This document shows positions 22,917-35,220 of a stretch of 64,000 nucleotides of DNA, in pieces. The position numbers were made by a program, and so were the translations under genes. The notes below the pieces were generated by a model. That model was not told the DNA's origin. It made no database searches and was given only the letters and a program-made list of their open reading frames with translations. This stretch comes from Cheiracanthium punctorium (lineage: Eukaryota > Arthropoda > Arachnida > Araneae > Cheiracanthiidae), in the NCBI GenBank assembly GCA_038373885.1, contig JAWZYV010010214.1, forward strand, positions 558,001-622,000. The letters run 5' to 3'. The first letter of the stretch is position 1; each line of letters starts with the position of its first letter.

Positions 22917-23858
22917 CCCAAACAGCACATAAGCTTAAATCAAGCTTGAGATTTCTTTTCATTTGACGTATTAATACAAGCTTGACAGTTCAATTCATTT
23001 TAAGCTTGCAGCAAGCTTGGAGAAGTCATTTGAACTGTCAAGCTTGAATACAACTTGATTACTACTTGATTTGGAAAGCCACATCCCCATAACAAATAAT
23101 TTATCATCAGTCATAAATGTACTTGACCATAGAATTAAAAAAAAAAAGATTGTGTATTTCCAAATATGGAAAAATTCTTCAAATTAAAATACAATTATAC
23201 TACGAAATTGATTTCAGAATCAGTCGTTTGTCTCGATTTTGGCCAGTATTGCCCAACATGAGTGTCGCGATATTGAAAATTTTAAAACGTGTGCTGCTTT
23301 TAAGTTTATATTATGCTTATTTCCTTATTAGTAGAGTCTATAAATCACAGTTAACATTAATTTCATTTTGATTCATCCCATTTAAAAAATAAAAGATGAT
23401 CGGGCAATACTGATGAGTCTCGCCAAACAACGGCGTGACAACCATAACAGTCACTTCAAACTTTAGTCATGCCAGCGCGAGGCAGATTGACAAAATGGTT
23501 AGGACGCTGGCTTCCCAACCCTTAGATCCCGAGTTCGATACCAGCCGCGGACGCTTGATGGAAACCGATTAAATTAACTTGAAATTTCAGCAAAGAGGGA
23601 AAAATAAAATATGTGGGGAAGTTCGCCGACGGGCGCCCCGTGTATTTAAGAAATTTTTATTTAGGAAAAATTTTTAAGCTTGCTATGTCAAGCTTGATTC
23701 AAGCTTGCTATGTCAAGCTTAATGCAAGCTGGGCAAGTGTAAACTTGAACACTTGATTCAAGCTTGCATTAAGCTTACTCGCTTGAAATTTTTAAGCTTA
23801 ATTCAAGTTTATTCACTTGATAAATCAAGCTTGCTGCAAGTTTGCTGTGCTGTCTGGG
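22917..23858. mobile_element. TA-flanked element rich in AAGCTTG words
   Basis: It starts CCCAAACAGCACA and ends TGTGCTGTCTGGG, inverted copies, with TA on both sides (22915-22916 and 23859-23860). Removing it restores GGTAGTTAAGTCGAGC, which is present uninterrupted (as its complement) at 22745-22765 and in the copy near 9120, so the boundaries and TA duplication are exact. Both ends are packed with CAAGCTTG/AAGCTTGA words, probable transposase-binding subterminal repeats. It carries a SINE-like segment and no transposase. Confidence 0.88.
23478..23600 (+). repeat. tRNA-derived SINE head
   Basis: ATGGTTAGGACGCTGG fits a pol III A box, and CCGAGTTCGATACCAGC at about 23530 a B box, with tRNA-like spacing. 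No cloverleaf is complete enough for a tRNA gene. It is embedded in the AAGCTTG-rich element. Confidence 0.6.
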
Positions 23859-23929
23859 TAAGTCGAGCGATGGCAACGGCTGCCCTTTATTCAGCATTGG
23901 GAAAGGGTTGCGCCTCAAAGGGTTAATAT

Positions 23930-25890
23930 GTATGCATGTATGAACGTATAAACATATTTTAACACTTTCCATCTAAAAAAAAAGTGTTTTTGATTTTGCT
24001 TTGTACGCCCGCTTGCGTTTTAATCGCTGTAAATATGCACTGCAACAAGATGTATTTATATTATTGTTGCAAACCGTACCACCTATTATATTATTCAAAA
24101 TGTGCATCATGAAGGTAGCAAAACATTTTCCAATACATTATTGCGCACAAACAATATTCACTTTGAAAATGTATTTTAGAGGCGTTAATTTATGTGAAGT
24201 ACACTGTTATTAGTTTTCACGACAGCACATTTTCCATTGAAAACGGCAACCTTAGCTTTTTTACAGGAGGTAACAAAATAGCTGCCATAAATTGAGATCT
24301 CAGGGCAGTGAATACAAAAATGCTTTAGGTCTTATTATTTTTGAAATGCTTTAGTGTTGTGCTCTCAAATGCTTTGACTTGACAGTTCGTAAGACATGGC
24401 AGCAGCCATTTCTGTGCAAATCGTTGCTTCCATGCTACTGTCTTTAAAATCGCGCTGCGATCCAGAGTTACGCTTGCACTAACTAGAGAGAGACATCCAG
24501 AGTACAGCAATAGGAAGTAATGATGGGCACAGGAAGTGAATCTTTGCCGTTGTGTATTTGTAACGAAGGGAGCTAAAATGATAAAGCAAGCAAAACACTT
24601 ATGTTTTCATTCACTTGTTTTACAATGAGGATTATAATGTGCATCTATGCAGAAGAACTAGCAATGTGTGCTGAATGCACTATTTCCGATGGAGTGCATT
24701 ATTTTATAAATCTCAATAACATGGGTTAATTTACTTTGCTAGAAATAGACGAAAAGCCTTCACTAAGATACACTTTAAGCTGTCACTGTCCATAGATTGT
24801 AATGTATACTCATGTAAAGAACTAGTCATGCTGTTTACTCGAACACCATTTTCAATAGGGAATTTCTTCATCTTTTTTGAAAAGAGTTAAAAAGGGGGGG
24901 GGTGTCTCTCGCCAGCTCGGTCTAGGTCTATATAAACTCTCTCTCCTACATGCCAAACAAGCGAGTCAAAAAATGTAAACAGTCAGTTCGTAATAGATTC
25001 TGAAATACATTTACTTTATTGACACATTAAGCGATCTCTTTTTAGACGGTCAAAAAAATATTTAGGCATTCATTTATTTTCCTATTTTAATTTCTCGAAT
25101 GATAAATCTGATTTTCACAAAAAATTCAGCCATTACAAAGCAAAATGTGAATCTTTCATTGTTTTATTAATATTTTAGAAAAAATAAATACATTCTTCAT
25201 ACTCCAAAAATGTCGAAAATTTATTTATCGCTTTTGGCATCAACATAAATTGAAGAATGTGCTGAAAAAGTCGGACGCTAATGGGTTAAAGTGCTTAACC
25301 CCTCTAATATGCTCTATATGCCCCTTCTAATATGCTCTGATTTGTATTGATAACAGCTTTCGCGTGTTCTTGACCAAACATCATTAAAAATAGAAAACTG
25401 TTAGCAATACAAATCTAATCTTAGAAAAAATAAATAAATAACCCTCGAGTTTCCTATCTCGTTCCTAACACCTAGATTTCCGATCGTAAACATCATCCGA
25501 CACGTGATCGCTGGGATCTATAATTCCTCTTCACCGGATTCAACGAGCCTCACTCTCTCGGGCGACAATGACCCCAAAATCGAAAAGATGGTTGGTATAC
25601 AGAAGCAATGACTCACACCAGAAGAGCCGAGATCGGGCTGGCAGGAAAAAAAAAAAACAGCTGTTATCAAGATGCTGGTTTTTGGTGCAACAACTTTTGA
25701 ACTTTTTTTTCCCCAACGATACAGTTATTGTTTCCTCCCACGGTGAACTTGTAGTGCGTTTTCGTGGCACGTTCATAAAATGTATCCGTGTGCTTATATG
25801 TTTAAGTTTCCGGCAACTGTTGTTTTTGCTAACCCACGTCGTTTAGGTGTCTTTTGTTCAACGAACAGTTGTGTTTATAATGTTAACTAT
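23930..25890. other. Unassigned block
   Basis: No gene recognised. TATATAAA at 24929-24936, in a CT-rich context with TCAGTT at 24983, resembles an LTR or core promoter, but no second LTR, primer-binding site or gag-pol trace is present. GACGCTAATGGGTTAA (ending near 25286) looks like one end of a TTAA element with no partner. The G+C-richer stretch 25450-25850 has open frames on both strands with no motif I know. Confidence 0.3.
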
Positions 25891-25940
25891 TAACCCCTTT
25901 AACGCGCTGTGTTCTAGATGTGAGGTATAGGAACAAAAAG

Positions 25941-26386
25941 AAACTGAAGCCTTCGTGCATTTACAAATTTTTGACTATCATGGACGAAGGTATATCTGAA
26001 GTACGCAGAATAATTGAGAGAGGCACAGAATTTATATCAAGAGAAATATTTATCTAGAACAGAAAACAGGCAGTATTCAGCAGACTATTAACAAGATTGT
26101 AAAGAAAAAGATCGGAAACCCTCAATCACAGCTCGTTAACTTAACAAACAAAACTGAAGCCTTCGTGCATCTAGACAAATTTTTGACCATCATGGACGAA
26201 CGTATAACTCAAGTACGCAGAAAAATTGAGAAAGACACAACACATTTATCAAGAGAAATACTTATCTAGAGAAGAAAACAGGCAGTATTTTGACAAGATT
26301 ATTGACAAGACTAGCAGACTATTGACAAGATTATAAAGAAAACGCTCGAAAACACTCAAATGCACCTCGTTAACTTAAAAACAAAG
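25941..26386 (+). repeat. ~210-bp tandem duplication with coding-like residue
   Basis: Unit 1 (25941-26150) and unit 2 (26151-26386) both open with AAACTGAAGCCTTCGTGCAT. Read in frame, unit 2 gives EAFVHLDKFLTIMDERITQ then VRRKIEKDTTHLSREILI and a stop. Unit 1 gives FLTIMDEGISEVRRIIERG then TEFISREIFI and a stop. Several changes between units are conservative at the protein level. The charged helix-like stretch could be a decayed coding exon that was duplicated. No family recognised. Confidence 0.55.
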
Positions 26387-26670
26387 TTTTTGGTACATCC
26401 CTCTATTTCAGAACATTCAACTTTTGCAAACACTTTCAGCAACCAATTATGTGCGAAAATTGAGGGACGCCTACATTACTCTAGATGCAGCTATCAAGAT
26501 GCAGCTAATAGGGCTCAGCATCTAGATGTATATAGAGTAATACAAATGGAAGGTCATAGTATAAGGGTATAAGAGAGGTCCAAACAACGTGCTCTGCACT
26601 CGAAAATACTTCTGAAGGAGATGGATTGAGATAGGTTATTCTTTTACGTAATAAAGGGGACGACGCGAAC

Positions 26671-27049
26671 CATAGGGATATGAATACAAGGAGACGGCAT
26701 GAAGTAACTGTGTTGGTCTAAGTATGGCGGGTCATTTTGTTGGTTTCTTTTTAAATAACAATGAAAGATGCATGAGTTTACGGATTAAAAAGTGAAGATG
26801 CGCATTTGTATGTTACAATAGTTCTAAATACAAAATCTCAGCATTCTACAGTTAAAAGTTTTACAGCTATGCCAAATTCATAATTTTTCTTGGCACCAAC
26901 TTTGGCGACATTACTTCTTTAAAATTGGAACTGTCGTCAATGAATGACACAGTCATATTGCAATGTGGTCTAGGAAATATGGTGGATCGTTACAGTTTCG
27001 TCTACACTATCAGATAGGCAATGCTTCTCCTTGAATTCATATCTCTATG
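26671..27049. mobile_element. MITE, CATAGAGATATGAAT family, copy 1
   Basis: The left end CATAGGGATATGAATACAAG and right end CTTGAATTCATATCTCTATG are inverted copies. GCGAAC borders both sides, a likely target duplication. Interior TTCTAAATACAAAATCTCAG and GGCACCAACTTTGGCGAC resemble pieces of the element at 43740-43850. Confidence 0.72.
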
Positions 27050-27662
27050 GTGCGAACCCATTTACTTTTTATGTGTGTTTTTTTTCACGAAGTTTTTATT
27101 TATTTTACCATTTAGGGATTATTCACAGCTCATCGTTTTCAAATCGCTGGTGAAATCGACTCGATTATTGAAGAATAAATGTTATATCACTAAACACATA
27201 AATAAGCCAAATTTATAGATCACTTACAAAATCAGAATTACTTTTATCAGTACCGACATCTGCGCAGACTTTCAGAGAGCAGAAAAAACATTCTCAAATA
27301 TAGCAACAGAACGGTTTTTTTTTACTTAGTTTTCTCTGAATACATTTTTCCAACTTAACAAATTGAATCAGATTAGAAACGTAAAGTTTCTCAAACTTTT
27401 TCTCTGGTAGAACACTCTGTATAAATTTGGAACTAGTGAACTGGAGGCTAAAGCAACAAAATATTTTTTTTTTTTTCACGGAGCACTTGCTAACTACAAA
27501 AGGAGCATCGTTTGAGGAGCCCTGTACTGAAGTATACCAAATCGCAAAATGAGCAACTTGAACAGCTAAAAGATAAGTGCACGAAATTTTGATTTTATGA
27601 AAGACATGCATTTTAAGTCCACTGTTCACACACAGAATGCGAGATGATGAACTGGTTCAGTC

Positions 27663-28410
27663 ATAGAGATATGATTACGTGGAGCTGGCATCACCTGTCT
27701 GACATGAAGCCAAAACTGTAACCCAGCTGCCATATTACTTAGACCAAGATATTGCAATATGAGTGTGTTATTCTATGATGATAGTTCCATTTTAATTTTT
27801 TGTTTGTTTGTTTGTTCACCGTGAAATGTTTGAAATTATTATTTCGCTTTCAAGAACAAAAGAAAATTTCTATAATTACTCACAGGGAAATCACGAATTA
27901 CTCGCTACATAGAACAAGGAAGGAGCCACCTTTTTAGCCCTGTACTATAATTTTTTATATAATGTTTTCAACAAAATCAGTATCATACAATTATATATAT
28001 ATCGTGAAAAGTGTAAAGATATTATTTCGCTTTTAACGGGAAAAAAGGTATAATTACTCCGTAAAATCGTGCATCTTGTACTGTTATTTAAAGGGACCAA
28101 CTAAATGCTTTGGTCTAAGAATCGACGCAGGACCGCCTCATGAAGTTGAAGAGCTTCTCTCACAGTTACCTCATTTCGTCCCGTGCAAGGGCGGATTGAA
28201 GGGGGGCGGAGGGGGCGACCGCCCCCCCCGAGAAAAAAAATTAATGTAAAAGATCCTATTTTACTTCCATAAAATGGATGTATATGTTAATCTTCTAACA
28301 ACCGCCCCTACCGACAAACTAACCACCCCCCCCGACAAACTTGCAATAATCCGCCACTGGTTCCGCGCTGACGATAGCTGATGAGTTCTCCCCGTATTCA
28401 TATCTCTATG
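27663..28410. mobile_element. MITE, CATAGAGATATGAAT family, copy 2 (with nested MITE)
   Basis: The left end CATAGAGATATGATTACGTG and right end CCCGTATTCATATCTCTATG are inverted copies. The flanks GGTTCAGT and GGTTTCAG approximate a target duplication. Interior blocks around 27818-27950 and 28000-28110 are loosely repeated (GTGAAA, ATTATTTCGCTTT, TATAATTACTC). The 28186-28359 element is inserted inside. Confidence 0.7.
28186..28359. mobile_element. hAT-type MITE (CAAGGGCGGATT), nested
   Basis: A 174-bp element starting CAAGGGCGGATT and ending AATCCGCCACTG, with G-run and C-run flanks of the core. Bordered by GTCCCGTG (28178-28185) and GTTCCGCG (28360-28367), an 8-bp duplication with two differences. 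Confidence 0.7.
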
Positions 28411-28419
28411 GTTTCAGGG

Positions 28420-29105
28420 GAGAAAGCGAATTTCGCTCTCTGCATGAAACCACTTCCCAAACGCACGCATACAACTTCAGAAAAACTAATCAATCACCAT
28501 GTTATTAATGGAAATAATCTCCCAGAAATTAAAGCAAGAAAAAATTTATTACAGTGTTACAAACCATTAATGGTCGTACTGTATCTAAATCTCTATCGCA
28601 GGTATCCATATTAAGTACTCTGTGTTAAAGTTCAAGATCATTACGGAGCGTTAAATGCATCCCACGTCTCCAAAATCAAAACATTAGAGCTATATCGAAC
28701 AATCGCGGGGCATGCAGGCCTTCTCAGCCTCTGGGGTGAACGAACAACCTAGACCCACATCAGGTTAGCAAGAGAGTTGAGAGAAATGCACGCTGCTTTT
28801 AGGTAGGAGTGATAACGTTTACTTTCGAGCAGGCTGTGACCTATATCTCATGCCGTTCAAAGAATTCGAAGACCTTTCCGGTGACAAGCTCAGGCGCTCA
28901 AAAACATGCCTGATACTGCTTATACTAACAAGAGCAAGCAGATAAGACAAAGCTGAGTTAAATTAACTTCAAGATTCTTTAAAATAAAAGAAATAAGAGA
29001 GTGTCTTTACATAGTTTTATAACAGGTTTTATTTGATTTATAAAGCAAGACATATGATTGCCGTAGCGTTAGAATTTAGACTTTTCAGAAAAATCAATTC
29101 ACAGG
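28420..29105. other. Unassigned, partly G+C-richer
   Basis: The interval 28640-28930 is less A+T-rich than its surroundings and non-repetitive within the window. Translating it showed no domain. A 77-codon frame at 28381-28614 overlaps the MITE end and is not called. Confidence 0.3.
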
Positions 29106-29113
29106 CATCCGCT

Positions 29114-29272
29114 CAGGGACTTAGCCATGTGGTGGGCCATGAGAGCCTGAGCACCCCCGAAAGTTTTGATTTTTGCTAATTGGATGTCAATAAATCAAGC
29201 ATTTTTGTGAGAATTTCTACCTGTTTCAAACTTCGGCTACCCCCCCGAAACTTTTTTCTAGCTACGTCCCTG
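29114..29272. mobile_element. hAT-type MITE, C-run/GAAACTTTT family
   Basis: A 159-bp element starting CAGGGACTTAGCC and ending GCTACGTCCCTG, flanked by the perfect 8-bp repeat CATCCGCT (29106-29113 and 29273-29280). Confidence 0.9.
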
Positions 29273-29397
29273 CATCCGCTGTAATGCATTTTCCAAGCCT
29301 AACTCATTATTTTTATGCGCGTGCACTGAAAATAAATGAAACACATAAAAATGTCATTCAAACAGACCTTAAAGAATAACCTTACAACAGTTTAAAC

Positions 29398-29863
29398 CAT
29401 AGGTTCCCAACCTTTTTTTTGAACTGGTGTCCCCTTTTCTAGTGAATATTTCAATACCGCCCCCCCCCTCCCACTACAGAGAAATAAGAGCGTAGTACAT
29501 AAGGCTTGGTGAAAACTAGAGTTTAAAAAAAAATTACTAATACATAGAATAGTTGGAATTGAAACTACTAAATTTCTTCTTCATTTATAAAAGAGGAATA
29601 AAAGTTTTAGAGAGGTATATTAGAGAGGTATCGCTTTCTCGCAACAGCGAAGTCTCATATCGAAATATGTGAATTTTCGCACACGTGATAGAAATGAATT
29701 ATCAGAGTGATTTTTAAGTCTGTTTTAGACTATATTTGGTTAATCTTCCCACGCCCCTCCGTGCCATATCAGCGCCTCCTAATTTTCTCTGGGTCATTTA
29801 CCGCCCCCTGAAAGCCTCAAACGCCCACAAGGGGGGCGTTATCGCCCACGTTGGGAACCTACG
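29398..29863. mobile_element. hAT non-autonomous element (CATAGGTTCCCAAC)
   Basis: The ends CATAGGTTCCCAAC and GTTGGGAACCTACG are inverted copies with one difference. The flanking 8-bp duplication is GTTTAAAC (29390-29397 and 29864-29871), itself palindromic. It is 466 bp and non-coding, with C-run stretches near both ends. The terminus resembles Charlie/Tip100-type hAT elements known from other animals. Confidence 0.92.
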
Positions 29864-29874
29864 GTTTAAACAGT

Positions 29875-30970
29875 CTAAAATGCATGCCATCGTTTAGCCC
29901 TGTGAAAGAACTATAAATACTACGAAAATAATTTGAATAGGAAGCAACTTTTGTAAGATATTTAATTAATGCCAACATGTATGGATCATAATTATCCACA
30001 GTTGCATGCAGAAAATTTTGTCTTAGAAAGTAACAAAAGCAGCTATGTTGACGCAGTAATCGAATTAAGCTATACGGGAATAGGACCCTAAACGGAAAGA
30101 CTCTAAAGTTACCAACACTTTCAATTTTATGTTCAATGTGCTTATGCATACATGTTTACAAACTAATTGCAGTTTAGTATGAAAATTAACATATAGACTG
30201 TTTTTGACCATCAACTTTATTACGCAGAAACTTGTCCTAAAGGGAAATATGTTCTGGTTACGCGAATTTCAAAAGTTCTTCAACATTATTACACAGCCAC
30301 CTAGCTTTAACAGAAAAGTATTTTATTCCTCACGTTTTCGTTCATGACCAATACATAACTGCTGACTTTTACGCTTATTTTTTTTAAAGTTAATTCACCA
30401 CAGTTTTCTGACAACTTCATTTTAATCAAAAATTTGAATTTATTTCGAGCTAATGAGAACTCTCAGTGAGTTATCTTCAACTATAAGAGTAGAGAATTCG
30501 AGGCTATTGGTGTTTTTGTTTCATTGGCCGAGTTTTTAAATTGCTTCAATTATTTTTTGCAGTATAAAAAAATTTGGAATCGCTTTCTGTAAGATTCACT
30601 GTAAAAACCTTCTGTAGTATTTAAAAAGTTTTAGCAACTATTCTATATTTATAATAGCATATCATTATAAAATCTCTAGAATAAACACTTTTAGCCGTTT
30701 CACAACAGACTTCCGTGCACATGTGATAGCAGTCATAGTATAGATTACAGTAAGAAGGGTAAAAGGTGCAATATCGGATTTTGTTCCATTTAAATTTCTT
30801 GCTTCAGGTCAAACTTCCAAGTGTCTTTCGTATATTTTATAATATTTATTAAAGAGAGAAATAAAACTGTGTTATTTTATAACGAAACGGTAATTTTTTG
30901 AATTTGATATAAACTTCCAAAGTCGGAAATGCTTGCCAAAAATTTTTGTTTGTAAAAAAAAAACTACGCA
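29875..30970. other. A+T-rich, no feature seen
   Basis: No coding or terminal repeats recognised. AGAAGGGTAAAAGGTGCAAT near 30755 is echoed as GAAGGGTATAGGGTGCAAT at about 32020, a ~30-bp direct repeat 1.27 kb apart of unknown meaning. Confidence 0.35.
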
Positions 30971-30973
30971 GTG

Positions 30974-31052
30974 ACTTGTAGAAGTGGGCTTGACAAAAAA
31001 ACTTGTAGACAAAAAACTTGTTGACAAAAAACTTGTAGAAGTGGGCTTGACT
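30974..31052. repeat. Short minisatellite of ACTTGTAGA(AGTGGGCTTG)ACAAAAA words
   Basis: ACTTGTAGA/ACTTGTTGA and GACAAAAAA alternate about four times, and GAAGTGGGCTTGAC occurs at both ends. Confidence 0.7.
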
Positions 31053-31054
31053 GT

Positions 31055-33810
31055 TGGTTTGACTGCTATTTTAGTACTTGCTGGTTCTAGACGGATAATA
31101 ACTCTATGAGAGTATTAGAAAAAGGGCATAAATACTTCTACAAGAGAGACATTAACGTGAATTGGCATATAACATTGGGGAGAGGGAGGGAGGAATGTTT
31201 CCTATTGCAGAAAATATCTTCAAATACGTGATATCTGAATTTTCTTGAATTTTTTTTTAAAAGTAAGTTATGCTTATGTTAAGACCCAAACATCTGACAC
31301 CTCGACATGGTTGTCTACCTTTATGGAATTTGAAAAACTACTCTTTGTAAACTGAATACGTTTTTAATATTTTTTCAATGTAGCAATTTAACCAAATATT
31401 ATATTAAAACTTTTCTAGAATTCAAGTCTACGTTACTGCTTATAAAAAATGGTTAATAATTTTCCGTAAGGATATACGGCTATGCCTCAATACTACCATA
31501 AATTAACTTAAAAAAGAATTTTTAAATAAAATTATTTTTAAAAAATTACAGGTACATTTCAAATGTTACAATATTTTTTAAATACCAGATAAAATACCTT
31601 TTAGTTATAAATTACGTTAATGCATTCCATTATATAGTACTATATAATTACTAAATAGTATTATATGATATTTAAAAGTTGCTGTTTTGTTCTAAAATTA
31701 TGCTTCTTACCTCAAAGATCAAAAAGTAACAGACCAAAAAATTGTTTTAGGTGTTTTTGATATTTTAATCTTGTGTATGATGTGTTACAAGCGCTGCAGT
31801 GGTTTTGTTATAAAATCACCAGATTGCAAGGCTATAATTGTCCGTTGCAATGACACGCACGAATTTTTGTTGTTTGAGCAATGAATAATACATTTATTTT
31901 CTGCGCAACACTTATGGACCTCAGGTTTTAAACAGAATGTGACGTATCGATTTAATATTTGATTTTCTGTCCTAGGAGTATTTGGGAAAACTGTGCGTAG
32001 GCATTTGCATATGTAAGAGGAAGGGTATAGGGTGCAATATCGGAGGGGTATGTTATCGAGTTCATTTCCAATAAAGCCAGTTTCACCTGCTCACTCTCAT
32101 CATTGCAGTGGCGAAAATTTCCTGCTGAGCCCAGAATTTCTTTCCATAATGTCTTTGAAAGATCCCTGGAACCGAGATTTTAGCAAGCGCTTGAGAGCAC
32201 GAGCCACTTCGTCATTACTGCTTTTGAAACGATGGGAACAAACCTGGAGGTCTATTCTACCACAGTTGTTCGATTGTAGTCGATGGTTAACTTTCAACTT
32301 TACGGCCCAGTTTTTGGCTATCGACCACACTAACGACTTTTTGACCTGATCTTAGCCTCGTTCAATCATTCATAAGAGCTCGTTGACGCTCCTCCCTAAG
32401 GTTACTCCTCAAGGTCGGGGAGAGTTAACGACTTAGCTTTTCAACCGATTCAGGGAGAATCGGCTCCCTGGGTTCCAGAGGGAAAACAGATGGAGCACTC
32501 CGCAGAATAATTCGACTTACATTTTTTTTTTTGAGTTTTTTGTGTTTTAATATACTATATAAAAGGTAAATTTGGATATGGCTAACAACATTTAAGAACA
32601 AAGGAAGCTTGAACAGCGGTGAAATTTCGAAATAAACGAAAATACAGATTTCGAAATTAATTTTTTAATTCTAAAATCATCTTAATTTGAAATACTATCT
32701 GACAAAATTTCAGAGTCATACTCTCATTCGAGCACCCACAACAGCTGTGTTAGCAGACATATTTCTTATATTTGTTTTCATATTATGAAATCCTTAAACA
32801 CATTTATCTCAGTTCATGCTTTTTCAGGTTTCCGATGTCGTCAAAATGCTATTGCGCACGAAATTACCTGAATTGTTTTTAAATGAAGTGTTACCATATC
32901 TAAGATATTTAAGTATTTGGTTCACAGTATTTTTTAAAAAAAATATTCAAATGATAGAAATTTAGGATTTTTTTTCAACTTTTTCACATAAGATTTTAGT
33001 GACGATTTTTTTACTCAGGAACTTATAAAATTAATTTTTTTTTTCGATACACCTAGCAATATATTAAAAAAGTCAAGCCTTAAAGAAATTGAGAAGTCGC
33101 ATGTTAAAATTAGTTGTTAAAAATCAGTATTATTATTCTTTCAATTAAAGAAGAAGAACTTTTTTTAAACATTTATTCATTTGCATTTGTCGTTCTTCTA
33201 ATATAACTTCCAAATAAGTTTTTTAAAAAGGTAACGAATTGTTTAAAGGCCTAAATCCCCATAAATGTGAAAAATAATTTTTGAAAAACGTATTTCAGCT
33301 TTCAAAATATGATAGTGTATTTCAATAAAAATTGGAGATGAGCGAGCTGAATTATGCATCTCAGTCGCTCAGTGGGTTAAACTGCAATTGCCAGACCTCA
33401 TCAATGGTTATTTCAATGACGATAACCGTAAAAGGACACATCCTAAATGGCCCTAAACTCTCGTGTTCTTACATCTAAATTTATAAAGTACGAAGTTTCA
33501 CAGTGATTTTTAAAAAAATGAATATGAAATGGTTACAGTTACTACAGTGTTTTTTTATGAAATCATCAAATTACAAAATTTGCATTGTCCATAGCAAAAA
33601 TACCCAAGTACTCACCAATTGACCTATATTTAATCATAAAATTTTTTTTATCTTCTGTAAAACGCATGAAAATTAGCATGCAAATGTTTCGCCAGTTTGG
33701 TTTGATAGATATATTTTCGGTAGCGTTAAACTATTCAATGAATTAATTCCAGAAATTTATTCATTGCTGCTAGCATCTTCAAAAACTAGAAACTGGTATA
33801 GAAATGTTGT
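31055..33810. other. Unassigned; G+C-richer island at 32040-32510
   Basis: Mostly A+T-rich. The island 32040-32510 has a 105-codon plus frame (32032-32349) and a 76-codon minus frame (32100-32330); neither matches anything I recognise. An imperfect hairpin (ACCGATTCAGGGAGAATCGG) lies at 32440-32460. CGCTCAGTGGGTTAAACTGC near 33366 resembles a tRNA/SINE A-box region without a clear B box. Confidence 0.3.
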
Positions 33811-33819
33811 ACCTCGAGC

Positions 33820-33977
33820 CAGGGGGGGGATATCGGGATATATCCCCCCCCCCCCGAAATTTTTGGATTAGTGATGAAATTCCGTCTATTTATACAGATA
33901 TAAGTTCATATCCCCCCCCCCGAAATTTTTTCCAGGCGCATATCCCCCCCCGAAAAATTTTCCTGGCTACGCGCCTG
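33820..33977. mobile_element. hAT-type MITE, C-run/GAAATTTT family
   Basis: A 158-bp element starting CAGGGGGGGGATATCGGG and ending CTGGCTACGCGCCTG, flanked by the perfect 8-bp repeat CCTCGAGC (33812-33819 and 33978-33985). Its 5' terminus has lost the GCGTAGCC part kept in the copy at 49958. The C-run/GAAATTTT block occurs three times inside. Confidence 0.9.
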
Positions 33978-33989
33978 CCTCGAGCATTT

Positions 33990-35215
33990 AATTAAAAATT
34001 AATTGTTATTCAAATCCCTTAGCTGAAATGATATGCTCATTTCGAAAAAGTACTCCAGTGTAAAAGAACTATTTGTATTGATTTCAGAATAGGTTCTTTA
34101 CCAAAAACTATAAATCTGGAGCTAAGTATTCACCATCCACACAAAAATAAGAAAAGCAAAAGCTATTGGTATTTATTTGGTTAAGTACAGTCACATCTAA
34201 TAGAGCTACCAAATTTAAAAAAAAAAAAAAAATGTTTGAAAAATTCACCACCAGAATTTTTAAGCAGTTTATTTTTATATTACCATTAGAGTATTTCAAT
34301 TGTTTTAATGGGACAATTAGTAGAAAGTAGTGGTGCGAAGTCTTAGGAGCGAAAAGCGTCAAAGTTAGCAGCTATGCTTTTTTTCATTGGTGTATTCCTT
34401 AAAAAGAATATTTAACTTCTGTTGAAGAAAGAATTTCCTGTACATTTGAAAGATACGTAGCATTTCATTTCACTCAAATATAAATTTAACACTAGGTTAT
34501 TTCTCATTTTATTTCCTATGTAGTCGAAATATAATAAACATGTAAACTTATACTTACGTATGCGAAGTAATGTCCTGTGACGCCTAACGTCAACATTTCC
34601 ACCGTTAAAACCACTATGCAAAAGCTCCATAATGAAGCTTCCGCTCTGTAAGCGAAGTTGCATAACTTGATATAGTAGTTCTCATAATAAAGTCTGCTTC
34701 ACTTTTTTACATAATTGCACGGGGCGTACGTAGGTTCGAGAAATTCCTCATCTTTCAAAGGCTCATCATCGTAACAATGAAGAACGTTAAGAAATCATAA
34801 TGAAACCCGTTAAACCTTTTTACAGAAACGCAAAAAAAAAAGCTTTTATTCTTTTTCAACTTTCTCTACAAATGGGTCAAGTTCAATCTCAGGAGAGCTC
34901 CTTGCAATTTTCCGCCCGATGCACAATCCGAGTCTTGTCTGCTTCCTTGAACTGGAAGGAATATCATGATCACTTGAGGAACTGTTAGGTTTCTGTGTGA
35001 GTCACCTGTATTTACCTGGACGAGCGAACCTTGGGCACTGTGTTTACCCAGCGATGATCCTCGTCCAAGATGGCGCGGTTTGGGTAAACAATGCGTGGGA
35101 AGAATTCTGATGGAGAAAAGTGAATAATGACAGAATAAATGCCGTATTAAGAGAGTACGTGATGTATTTTTTAAACTCTTGTTTCTAGCAAGCGCATAGT
35201 GAAGAAAGGTGTGAT
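33990..35215. other. Unassigned; small hairpin near 35040-35095
   Basis: TGTTTACCCAGCG and GGTTTGGGTAAACA (35041-35095) can pair around CCAAGATGGCGCGG, which contains a YY1-like AAGATGGCG core. A minus frame of 119 codons (34866-35225) has no recognisable domain and is not called. Confidence 0.3.
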
Positions 35216-35220
35216 AGAGC

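Larger units (their letters stand above)
22710..23921. repeat. Inverted-repeat element interrupted by a 942-bp insertion
   Basis: The left arm (about 22710-22812: CCCAATGCTGAA, TTGCCATCGCTCGACTTAAC, ACCAGCAAGATGGCGGACG, ATCGAAACGTGCATCGCGTG) is mirrored by 22813-22916 continuing at 23859-23905. The right terminus is GCGCCTCAAAGGG with TTAA at 23918-23921, as in piggyBac-type ends; the left terminus is lost. The element at 22917-23858 sits inside the right arm. Confidence 0.75.

Noticed and set aside
23478..23560. Functional tRNA gene
   Set aside because: A and B boxes are present without a foldable cloverleaf; it sits inside a mobile element.
24900..25030. Solo LTR or promoter around TATATAAA
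   Set aside because: Only a TATA-like word and a TCAGTT 55 bp away; no second copy, TSD or retroviral-type coding.
32032..32349. 105-codon frame as a host gene
   Set aside because: An opposing frame is equally open, and neither carries a recognised domain or splice context.
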